Assembly: GCA_947632165.1 (NCBI GenBank)
Contig: CANROI010000005.1
Location: 1-22,486, forward strand
Direction: 5' to 3'
DNA length: 22,486 bases
Source of the DNA: an uncultured Clostridia bacterium
Lineage (GTDB): Bacteria > Bacillota > Clostridia > Christensenellales > Borkfalkiaceae
Each line of letters opens with the position of its first letter. The stretch's first letter is position 1. Below the pieces are notes generated by a model. That model had not been told where the DNA came from, did not search any database, and was given only the letters and a program-made list of their open reading frames with translations. This document shows, one piece after another, positions 6,482 to 13,517 of the stretch. Position numbers and translations under genes: made by a program.

Positions 6482-6499
6482 GCTATCGAAGAGGTACCC

Positions 6500-8812
6500 G
6501 TGAAAAAACTCGTTCACGAATACGATTTTTCGCCCGAACAACTCAAGACCGTACGCACCCTCTCCGCCGCGCTCGGCATCACCGAGATCGCGGCAAGGAT
6601 CCTCTATGCCCGCGGCATGGACACGGAGGAGAAGATGCGGCGTTTTCTGAACCCTTCGCGGGAAAATTTCCTCTCTCCCTATCTCATGAGCGGCATGGAA
6701 GAGGCGGTCGCCCTGCTCCGCCGCGCGAAGGAGGAGGAGTGGCGGGTCGCCGTGTTCGGCGACTACGACGCCGACGGGATCGGGGCCTCGGCGATCATGT
6801 ACCGCGCCCTGAAGGCGTTCGGCATCGAGCCCTATCTCTATGTGCCCGAACGCGAAGAGGGGTACGGGCTGAGCATCGCCGCGATCGACCGCATTTTCGA
6901 CGAATTTCTGCCCGACCTCATCCTCACGGTGGATTGCGGGATCTCCTGCAGCCGCGAGGTGGAATATATCAAGGAGCAGGGCGCGCTCGTGATCGTCACT
7001 GACCATCATGAACTTCCCGAGATCCTGCCCGACTGTATCTGTATCAATCCCAAACTGAAGGACGATTATCCCTACGACAATCTCTGCGGCGCGGGCGTCG
7101 CCTTCAAGCTGGCAACGGCGCTCCTCGGCGAGCGGGCGAACGGGCTCCTCGACTTCTGCGCGCTCTCCACGGTCGCGGACAGCGTTCCGCTGCTCGGGGA
7201 GAACCGCGACATTGTATCGGAGGGACTCAGGCTCATCGAAGAGAGCCCGCGGCCCGCATTTGCGGCGCTCCTCGGCAAACAGACGGAGATCACGGCGCAG
7301 ACGCTGGCGTTTACGCTGGTGCCCCGCGTCAACGCGGCGGGCCGGATGGGGGACACCTATGCGGCGCTCAAACTCTTCATTTCGGACGACGAAGCGGAGA
7401 TCTTCGAGCTCGCCGCCAAACTCAACGCCTATAATCTCGAACGCCAGCAACTGGGCGACGAGCTCTACGAGAAGGCGCGGAAAGAGATCGAGGCGCAGGG
7501 CGCATACGGCAACGTCATCATGCTCGTCGGCGAAGATTGGAACGCGGGGCTCATCGGGATCGTCGCCGCGCGCATCGTGGAGGCATATGCCCGCCCCGCC
7601 ATTCTGTTCGTGCGGCGGGGAAACATGCTCCGCGGCAGCGCCAGGAGCATCGCATGCGTGAATATCTTCGAAGCGCTGCGCGCCTGCGGACAATACATCG
7701 AGGAATTCGGCGGCCACTCGCAGGCGGCGGGGGTCAACGTCAAAGAAGAGAACTTCGGGCCGCTCAAAGAGGCGCTCAACCGCTTTATCGGCAGCCACTA
7801 TTCGCGGGAGGACTTCATTCCCACGGTGAGCGTCTGCGAGGAACTTGAGGAGTTCCCGCGGCAGCTCGCGCTGGAGCTCAACCGCTTCGAACCCTACGGC
7901 GTGGGCAACCGCCGTCCGCTCTTCTTCATGCGGGCGGGCAAGCTCGACGCCTCGCTCTTAAAGCCCATGTCGCCCCATGTTACCGTCCCGGGCGGGAGCA
8001 TGGAGTTCATGTATTTCAGCGGCGCCGAGGAGCTGCGGCTCCTCAGAAGCGACGTCGAGAAAGAGATCGTCTTTGAATGCAATCTCTCGAAATTCCGCGG
8101 CAAGGAGAGCCTGAAGGGGTTCATCCGTGCGGTCGTCTATGAGGGCGCAAGCGGAAGCGAGAGCTCGCTCGACGGCTTTGAAGAGACGGTGCGCGCCCTG
8201 TCGGCGGAGGCGGTCCCCACCGAATCTCTCACCGAGGCGGAGACGGACGCCCTCATCGCCCGAAAGGACGCGGAATGTGCCTACGGGCTCTGCGTGATCG
8301 CCGAAGAGCGGGAGAGCCTTGCGCGCTTTCCCTCGCTCGGGGCGCTCCCGCATGAGGTCTACCGCCTGTCCTCGGGCAGCGTGCGCAACGCCGTACTGCT
8401 CGCGCCGGGGCGGGACTGCGATCTTTCCGCCTATCGCGAAATCGTCTTTCTGGAGACTCCCACGGGGGTCCCGCAGAAGACGGGCAACGCCCGACTCTTC
8501 GCCAATTCGGAGCGGGCGAGCTGGCAGAAACTGACCGGGCTCGATCTCTCGCGGGACTCCCTCGCGCGGGTATTTGCGGCGCTCCGGGAGGCCGAGGGCC
8601 GCGCGGTGGGCGAGACCTATGCGGAGACCGCGCGCATGCTGCATGCGCTCGGCTTCGATCCGCGCCTCTTCGTGTTCGCCCTTGCGGTATTCGAGGAGCT
8701 CGGACTCGTCGATTGTTCGCGGAGCAGGCTGCGCATCGTGCGCGGAAAGCGGACCGACCTCATGAATTCGCCCATCTATGCGCGCGCGGTCGCGCTCGGC
8801 GAAAAGGGATAA
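6500..8812 (+). CDS. recJ: single-stranded-DNA-specific exonuclease RecJ
   Basis: RecJ degrades single-stranded DNA 5' to 3' in recombination, mismatch and base excision repair. The 770-residue protein has the DHH phosphoesterase core: FGDYDADGIGAS (Asp88, Asp90, Asp92), LTVDCGIS (Asp145), VTDHHELP (Asp168-His169-His170) and GAGVAFKL (~197-204), then ALSTVADSVPL. NAAGRMG and the DHHA1 motif GHSQAAG (~403-409) follow, then a C-terminal OB-type region containing EPYGVGNRRPLF. The last ~200 residues are less recognisable and extend the protein past the ~570 residues of E. coli, as in many Firmicutes. The GTG at 6500 with AAGAGGT just upstream is chosen; the in-frame TTG at 6437 would put the secDF terminator inside the gene. 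No promoter is obvious after that terminator, so some read-through is likely. Confidence 0.94.
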   Translation: MKKLVHEYDFSPEQLKTVRTLSAALGITEIAARILYARGMDTEEKMRRFLNPSRENFLSPYLMSGMEEAVALLRRAKEEEWRVAVFGDYDADGIGASAIMYRALKAFGIEPYLYVPEREEGYGLSIAAIDRIFDEFLPDLILTVDCGISCSREVEYIKEQGALVIVTDHHELPEILPDCICINPKLKDDYPYDNLCGAGVAFKLATALLGERANGLLDFCALSTVADSVPLLGENRDIVSEGLRLIEESPRPAFAALLGKQTEITAQTLAFTLVPRVNAAGRMGDTYAALKLFISDDEAEIFELAAKLNAYNLERQQLGDELYEKARKEIEAQGAYGNVIMLVGEDWNAGLIGIVAARIVEAYARPAILFVRRGNMLRGSARSIACVNIFEALRACGQYIEEFGGHSQAAGVNVKEENFGPLKEALNRFIGSHYSREDFIPTVSVCEELEEFPRQLALELNRFEPYGVGNRRPLFFMRAGKLDASLLKPMSPHVTVPGGSMEFMYFSGAEELRLLRSDVEKEIVFECNLSKFRGKESLKGFIRAVVYEGASGSESSLDGFEETVRALSAEAVPTESLTEAETDALIARKDAECAYGLCVIAEERESLARFPSLGALPHEVYRLSSGSVRNAVLLAPGRDCDLSAYREIVFLETPTGVPQKTGNARLFANSERASWQKLTGLDLSRDSLARVFAALREAEGRAVGETYAETARMLHALGFDPRLFVFALAVFEELGLVDCSRSRLRIVRGKRTDLMNSPIYARAVALGEKG

Positions 8813-8844
8813 CTGCCGTCCGGGAAAGATTTTTTGGTGATGCA

Positions 8845-10974
8845 ATGGAACCGATCCTGATGAAGATCTACGAATTTTATACGGGCGAGGGGCGGGATAT
8901 GCTCCTCCGTGCCTACGACTTCGCCAAGGAGGCGCACGCGAACCAGAAGCGGGCGTCGGGCGAGCCGTACTTCATCCACCCCTGCGCGGTCGCGGAGATC
9001 TTGGTCGACCTCGGGCTGGATACGGCGACGGTCGCGGGCGCGCTCCTGCACGATGTCATCGAGGATACGCCCCATACCGAGGAGGAGATCCGCCGGGAAT
9101 TCGGCGACGAGGTGCTCTCCCTTGTCTCGGGCGTGACCAAGCTCGACCGCATCGTCTTCAAATCGCAGGAGGAAGAGGAGGCGGAGAACTTCCGCAAGAT
9201 CTTCGTCGCGATGGCGAAGGACATCCGCGTGATCATCATCAAACTTGCCGACCGTCTGCACAACATGCGCTCGCTCAACTACCTCTCGGAGGAGCGGCAG
9301 AAGAAGATGGCGCAGGAGACGCTCGATATCTATGCGCCGATCGCGGGCAGGCTCGGTATTTCGCAGATCAAGTGCGAGCTCGAGGACCTCTGCCTCAAAT
9401 ATCTCGATCCGGAGGCGTTCGAGTTCCTCGTTGCGAACATCCATCAGAAATTGGAGGAGCGCAACCGCTTCGTCGACTTCGTAGTCGAGGAGATTAACGG
9501 CATTCTCACCGAATCGGGCATCCGCGGCGAGGTGTTCGGCCGCCCCAAACATTTCTATTCCATCTATAAAAAGATGACCACCAAGGGCAAGACGCTCGAC
9601 CAGATCTACGATCTGACGGCCGTCCGCGTCATCGTCGCCACGGTGGACGAGTGCTACGAAGTGCTCGGCAAGATCCACAAGAAGTGGAAGCCCATTCCGG
9701 GGCGCATCAAAGACTATATCGCAACGCCCAAACCCAACCTCTACCAATCCCTCCATACGACCGTCGTCACGAACTTCGGCCAGCCCTTCGAGATCCAGAT
9801 CCGCACCGAGGAGATGCACCGCACGGCGGAATACGGCATCGCGGCGCATTGGAAGTACAAGGAACAGCGCTCGGAGGAGACCTCGCTCGACGCGCGGATC
9901 GCCTGGATCCGCGAGGCAATGGAGTGGCAGGGCGCGCTCAAGGACTCCAAGGAGTTCATGGACACGGTGAAGGGGGACCTGTACAGCGAAGAGCTGCTCG
10001 TGTTTACGCCGCAGGGGAAGGTCATCTCGCTGCCGACGGACGCGACGCCCATCGACTTTGCCTACGCCATCCACTCGGAGGTGGGCAATAAGTGCACGGG
10101 CGCGAAGGTCAACGGAAAGATCGTGCCGCTCGGCTCCACCCTCTCCATCGGCGACGTCGTTGAGATCATCACCTCGCCCGGGTCGAAAGGGCCCTCCCGC
10201 GATTGGCTTAAGATCGTGAAATCTTCGTCCGCGAAGGCGAAGATCAAGGCGTTCTTCAAGAAGGCGATGAAGGAGGACAACATCAAGCTCGGGCGGAGCA
10301 TGCTCGAAGAGGCGGCGAAGAAGCGGGGCTATGCGCTTGCGGATATCCTCACCGACGAGAGCTTCAGGAAAGTCTCGGAAAAGCTCGCCTTTGCCAACAT
10401 GGACGAGATGTTCGCCTCCATCGGCTACGGGGCGGTATCCACCAACCAGGTCATCTTCAAGCTCATCGACTATTTCCGCCGCGAGGTGCCGCAGCCCGTC
10501 GTCCAGCAGGAATTCCACGGCAAGCTCAAGCAGGGCGCCGTGACGGTGAACGGCACTTCCGGGCTCCTCGTCTCCTTTGCGGGCTGTTGTTCGCCCGTCC
10601 CCGGAGACGAGATCGTCGGCTTCGTCACGCGCGGCCGCGGGATCGTGATCCATCGGAAGGACTGCCCGAACATGCGCTGCGTCGAGGCGGAGCGCCTCCA
10701 GCCCGCGGAATGGGTCGCGGAGGAGGGCGGCGCGCGCTTCAAGGCGGCGATCGTCGTCACAGCGGCAGAACAGGGCGCTGCGCTCGCCGCGATCTCGGGC
10801 AGCGTTTCGGAGATGAAGCTCGGGATCACCTCCATCAACGGCAGATACGATAAAAACGAAAACGCCATCATCGACGTCACGGTCACGCTCACCAACCGCC
10901 AGGACGTCGAGGTGCTCATCAAAAAGATCAAATCCCACGCGAAGATCTTCGACGTGCGGAGAAACAGCAACTGA
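8845..10974 (+). CDS. rel: bifunctional (p)ppGpp synthetase/hydrolase Rel
   Basis: Rel makes and destroys the alarmone (p)ppGpp in the stringent response. The 709 residues show every expected domain: HD hydrolase (FIHP with His45, LLHDVIEDT with His69-Asp70, KLADRLHNMR ~133-142), RelA/SpoT synthetase (GRPKHFYSIYKKM, LDQIYDLTAVRVI, PNLYQSLHTTV, EIQIRTEEMH, ~230-325), TGS (VFTPQGKVISLPTDATPIDFA region, ~390-450), the Cys-rich zinc domain (CCSPVPGDEIVGFVTRGRG, then IHRKDCPN, ~580-610) and a C-terminal ACT domain. The synthetase loop reads RIKD (287-290), the RxKD form typical of bifunctional Rel, not the ExDD of synthetase-only RelA; the intact HD agrees. The ATG at 8845 has only a weak GGTGA site; longer in-frame starts would overlap recJ and add unrelated residues. 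It follows recJ by 32 bases. Confidence 0.96.
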   Translation: MEPILMKIYEFYTGEGRDMLLRAYDFAKEAHANQKRASGEPYFIHPCAVAEILVDLGLDTATVAGALLHDVIEDTPHTEEEIRREFGDEVLSLVSGVTKLDRIVFKSQEEEEAENFRKIFVAMAKDIRVIIIKLADRLHNMRSLNYLSEERQKKMAQETLDIYAPIAGRLGISQIKCELEDLCLKYLDPEAFEFLVANIHQKLEERNRFVDFVVEEINGILTESGIRGEVFGRPKHFYSIYKKMTTKGKTLDQIYDLTAVRVIVATVDECYEVLGKIHKKWKPIPGRIKDYIATPKPNLYQSLHTTVVTNFGQPFEIQIRTEEMHRTAEYGIAAHWKYKEQRSEETSLDARIAWIREAMEWQGALKDSKEFMDTVKGDLYSEELLVFTPQGKVISLPTDATPIDFAYAIHSEVGNKCTGAKVNGKIVPLGSTLSIGDVVEIITSPGSKGPSRDWLKIVKSSSAKAKIKAFFKKAMKEDNIKLGRSMLEEAAKKRGYALADILTDESFRKVSEKLAFANMDEMFASIGYGAVSTNQVIFKLIDYFRREVPQPVVQQEFHGKLKQGAVTVNGTSGLLVSFAGCCSPVPGDEIVGFVTRGRGIVIHRKDCPNMRCVEAERLQPAEWVAEEGGARFKAAIVVTAAEQGAALAAISGSVSEMKLGITSINGRYDKNENAIIDVTVTLTNRQDVEVLIKKIKSHAKIFDVRRNSN

Positions 10975-10998
10975 GCGCCGAGGGGCGCGGGGACGATC

Positions 10999-11619
10999 AT
11001 GGACATCATCAAAATTTCCCCCAAGGGGTTCGCCGCAAATACCTATCTGCTCACCGCTGACGGCATGAATGCCGTTGCGATCGATGCCGCCCAGCCGCGC
11101 GTATTCATCGACGCCGCCCAGCAGGGGCTCAATGTGCGCTATGTCCTGCTCACCCACGGGCATTTCGACCACACGGGCGGATGCGCGGCGCTGCAGCGCG
11201 CGGGCGCAAAGATCGGTTGTCTCAAGGGGGAGGAAGAGATCGCGCTCCGGCAGAATCTCGGCAACGGCACGACGCCGCCCTTTACGATCGACTTCACGTT
11301 TACGGACGGTGAGGAGCTCGAGCTGTGCTGGATGCGCTTTTTTGTGCTTGCGACGCCGGGGCACACGGCGGGCAGTGCGAGCTTCATCGTCCTTGCCGAC
11401 TCCAAAGAGGGCGCGCCCGAGCGGGCACTCTTTACGGGCGATACCCTCTTCCGCGGGGATGTGGGCAGGACGGACTTCCCCACGGGCAGCGAAGAGGCGC
11501 TGAAAAAGAGCCTGCAGCGGCTCTCCACGATCGACGGCGATTGCCCCGTCTATCCGGGGCACGGCGCGAACACGACGATCGCATTCGAAAAAAAGTACAA
11601 CAGGTGGATGCAATGCTGA
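10999..11619 (+). CDS. glyoxalase II-like metallo-beta-lactamase fold hydrolase
   Basis: A 206-residue metallo-hydrolase of the YcbL/glyoxalase II-like group. The zinc ligands are all visible: THGHFDH (His53, His55, Asp57, His58), ATPGHTAGS (His122), FTGDTLF (Asp148) and YPGHGANT (His188). DTLFRGDVGRTDFP after the bridging Asp is typical of this subfamily, which hydrolyses thioesters or related substrates; the true substrate cannot be told from sequence. It lacks the longer substrate-binding domain of classical glyoxalase II. It sits 24 bases after rel, with GGGG/GGA purines just before its ATG, and its last codons overlap the hemZ start by 7 bases. An uncharacterised member of this family is common at this position in Clostridia. 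Confidence 0.9.
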   Translation: MDIIKISPKGFAANTYLLTADGMNAVAIDAAQPRVFIDAAQQGLNVRYVLLTHGHFDHTGGCAALQRAGAKIGCLKGEEEIALRQNLGNGTTPPFTIDFTFTDGEELELCWMRFFVLATPGHTAGSASFIVLADSKEGAPERALFTGDTLFRGDVGRTDFPTGSEEALKKSLQRLSTIDGDCPVYPGHGANTTIAFEKKYNRWMQC

Positions 11620-13016
11620 CATGTGATCCCGCATGGCTCCTGCCCGAGCTGATGGACGTGATGCGCCTCTTCCCGGGCGCGGAGGAACTCGATCTTATGC
11701 ATACCGCTTCCCGCTCTCCCGGCGGGAAGTTTTGCAACGTCTTCCGGATCGGACAAGCGGTCCACTCCTTCGAGGATCTCCCCACGGGGGAGGACGAAAA
11801 GAGCCTCACAAAGCGCTATGCGAAGTTGGGGCTCTATAAGCTCCTCTCCGGTCTCATGCAAAAAAAGCTCCCCTGGGGATCATTGACGGGCATCCGCCCC
11901 ACGCGGCTCGCCTATGCCGCGCTCGCGCGCGGGGAGGACTACCGCGCCTTTCTGAGAACGCTCGAAGTCTCCGAAGAGAACATCGGGCTGGTCGGGCGGG
12001 TGCTCGAGGGACAGCGGGGGATCTACGAACGGCGGGAGGGGAACCTCGACCTCTACGTCTCCCTTCCGTTTTGCCCGAGCAAATGCACCTATTGCTCGTT
12101 CATCACAGCACCGATCTCGGGCACACGGCAGTATATGCCCGCCTATTTGGAGGCGCTCGGGCGGGAACTGAGGGCGGCGCAGCCGCTCATCGGGAACCTC
12201 CGGTCGGTCTATGTGGGCGGGGGCACGCCTTTCGTGCTCGAGCCGGAGGAGCTCGAACAGGTCTTTAAGATGATCGCGCCGCTCCGCACAAACGGCTGCG
12301 AATATACGGTGGAGGCGGGCCGTCCGGACGTGTTTACGCCCGAAAAACTCGACCTGTGCGCAAAATACGGCGTCACGCGCATCTGTATCAACGCGCAGTC
12401 GTTCTCCGACCGCACCCTCCGCGCGATCGGCAGAAAGCACACCCGCGCACAGCTCTACGAGGCATTCGAAATGGCAAAGCCCTATCCCTTTGCGGTCAAC
12501 TGCGACCTCATCGCGGGGCTCACCGGGGAGAGTTTTGAGGAATTTTGCGACAGTGTGGACCGCGCGGCCGCGCTCTCGCCCGAAAACATCACGGTGCACA
12601 CGCTGTGCCTCAAAAAGGGCGCCAAGCTCAAGGAAGAGCATCTGCCCGCCGCGGCGAGAGGGGAATCCCCCCGCGTCACCCTCCTTGCGGAGGACGACCT
12701 CGCCCGGATGATCGCCTACTCCCGCGAGGCGCTCACGAAGGCGGGCTACGGGCCGTACTATCTCTACCGGCAGAAGTATATGGCGGGCGCGCATGAGAAC
12801 GTGGGCTGGACGAAAGAGGGCCATGCGTCGGTGTACAACATCGATGTGATGGAGGAGATCGCGGATAACCTCGCGGTCGGGAGCAATGCAATCTCGAAGA
12901 AGCTGTTTTTGAAAGAGGAGCGCATCGAGCGCGTGGGCAGCCCCAAGGATATCCCCTCCTATCTTGCAAAGGCAGACAAGGTCATCGAAGAAAAGAACAA
13001 ACTTTTCGGCAAATAA
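11613..13016 (+). CDS. hemZ: HemZ-type radical SAM protein (coproporphyrinogen dehydrogenase-like)
   Basis: The 467-residue protein has the HemN/HemZ architecture. A ~145-residue N-terminal part contains the HemZ-type GSLTGIRPTRLA (~89-100). The radical SAM motif is FCPSKCTYCSF, with Cys154, Cys158 and Cys161. YVGGGTPF, the EYTVEAGRPD stretch (~225-240), RICINAQSFSDRTLRAIGRKH and NCDLIAGLTGE follow, all typical of the family. HemZ is usually annotated as oxygen-independent coproporphyrinogen III oxidase, but in Clostridia, often without a haem pathway, the activity is unproven; related proteins include haem chaperones. The start at 11613 overlaps the upstream stop (ATGCTGA), with AGGTGG 5 bases before it. 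The earlier in-frame start at 11325 would lie inside the hydrolase gene and is not used. No good T-tailed terminator follows, only a 5-bp CGCCC/GGGCG hairpin (13018-13030). Confidence 0.9.
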   Translation: MLTCDPAWLLPELMDVMRLFPGAEELDLMHTASRSPGGKFCNVFRIGQAVHSFEDLPTGEDEKSLTKRYAKLGLYKLLSGLMQKKLPWGSLTGIRPTRLAYAALARGEDYRAFLRTLEVSEENIGLVGRVLEGQRGIYERREGNLDLYVSLPFCPSKCTYCSFITAPISGTRQYMPAYLEALGRELRAAQPLIGNLRSVYVGGGTPFVLEPEELEQVFKMIAPLRTNGCEYTVEAGRPDVFTPEKLDLCAKYGVTRICINAQSFSDRTLRAIGRKHTRAQLYEAFEMAKPYPFAVNCDLIAGLTGESFEEFCDSVDRAAALSPENITVHTLCLKKGAKLKEEHLPAAARGESPRVTLLAEDDLARMIAYSREALTKAGYGPYYLYRQKYMAGAHENVGWTKEGHASVYNIDVMEEIADNLAVGSNAISKKLFLKEERIERVGSPKDIPSYLAKADKVIEEKNKLFGK

Positions 13017-13038
13017 CCGCCCGAAGGGCGCAAATCGC

Positions 13039-13067
13039 TTTACAAGCGCCGAAAAATATGGTATTCT
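13039..13067 (+). promoter_or_regulatory. extended -10 promoter for rpsO
   Basis: TTTACA (13039-13044) and TATTCT (13062-13067) are 17 bases apart. TG at 13059-13060 makes an extended -10 (TGGTATTCT). A start near 13074 gives a ~75-base leader before rpsO. Confidence 0.8.
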
Positions 13068-13076
13068 TATCAAGAC

Positions 13077-13126
13077 GTACGCGAGGAATGACGCTCTCCA
13101 CGTGATTCTTGGCGTCACGCGAATAC
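13077..13126 (+). promoter_or_regulatory. structured 5' leader of rpsO, possible S15 autoregulatory site
   Basis: GTA-CGCG (13077-13083) pairs with CGCG-AA-TAC (13118-13126), and TGACGC (13089-13094) pairs with GCGTCA (13112-13117). The two stems are separated by an AGGAA bulge, and the hairpin closes a 17-base loop with a CACGTG palindrome. The AGGAGG site (13133-13138) lies just after it. S15 represses its own translation in several phyla through different leader folds; that this is such a site is an inference. Confidence 0.5.
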
Positions 13127-13148
13127 TTCCATAGGAGGATAAACGCAA

Positions 13149-13403
13149 ATGGAAAAGAATGAGATCATCGCAAAGTATGCCCAGCATGAGGGCGACACGG
13201 GTTCGCCCGAGGTCCAGATCGCGCTCCTCACCGAGCGGATCAACCACCTTAACGAGCATCTCAAGCTGCACAAGCACGACAATCACTCCCGTCGCGGGCT
13301 CCTGAAGATGGTCGGCAAACGCCGCGGTCTTTTGGACTATCTCAAAGCGAAGGATATCGAGCGCTACCGTGCCATCGTTGCGGCTTTGGAACTCAGAAAA
13401 TAA
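13149..13403 (+). CDS. rpsO: 30S ribosomal protein S15 (uS15)
   Basis: S15 binds the central domain of 16S rRNA early in 30S assembly and forms a bridge to the 50S subunit. The 84 residues carry the family signature: HEGDTGSPEVQIALLTERIN (14-33), then LNEHLKLHKHDNHSRRGLLK and MVGKRRGLLDYLK. It is a few residues shorter than the usual 88-89, with a compact N-terminus and C-terminus, but all RNA-binding positions (Asp/Thr/Gly in GDTGS, His and Ser-Arg-Arg in HDNHSRRG) are present. AGGAGG lies 10 bases before the ATG. It has its own promoter and structured leader, and a terminator separates it from pnp, the classical rpsO-pnp gene pair. Confidence 0.98.
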   Translation: MEKNEIIAKYAQHEGDTGSPEVQIALLTERINHLNEHLKLHKHDNHSRRGLLKMVGKRRGLLDYLKAKDIERYRAIVAALELRK

Positions 13404-13413
13404 GGAACCGGGA

Positions 13414-13443
13414 GAGAGCGGCGGTTTTTCCGCCCTCTTTTTT
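13414..13443 (+). terminator. intrinsic terminator between rpsO and pnp
   Basis: GAGAG-C-GGCGG (13414-13424) pairs with CCGCC-CTCTT (13430-13439), leaving one bulged C and a TTTTT loop; the T-run reaches 13443. pnp expression probably depends on partial read-through, since no strong separate promoter was seen. Confidence 0.8.
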
Positions 13444-13451
13444 CGTATATT

Positions 13452-13479
13452 GTCCCGCGGCAAAGGGTTGCCGCAGGAC
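13452..13479 (+). promoter_or_regulatory. stem-loop in the pnp leader, possible RNase III processing site
   Basis: GTCC (13452-13455) and GCGGCAA (13457-13463) pair with TTGCCGC (13468-13474) and GGAC (13476-13479) around an AGGG loop, with one C-A mismatch: an 11-bp stem. No T-run follows. In E. coli a stem-loop at this place is cut by RNase III and lets PNPase repress itself; the same role here is inferred from position. Confidence 0.55.
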
Positions 13480-13517
13480 GCAAGAACAAAAAAGAACAAG
13501 GAGAATCAAGAAACATT

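Noticed and set aside
8713..8844. An upstream in-frame start for rel
   Set aside because: It would overlap the recJ 3' end by 100 bases and add residues unlike any Rel; 8845 gives the standard N-terminus.
11325..11612. An upstream in-frame start for hemZ
   Set aside because: It lies inside the metallo-hydrolase gene and the added ~96 residues are a frame-shifted reading of it.
8776..11634. A 952-codon open frame on the minus strand opposite rel and the hydrolase gene
   Set aside because: It is antisense to clear Rel and metallo-hydrolase genes, is rich in Arg, Asp, Leu and Val as expected from GC-rich antisense, and has no recognisable domain.
13018..13030. CGCCC-GAA-GGGCG hairpin after hemZ as a terminator
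   Set aside because: Only a 5-bp stem and no T-run follows.
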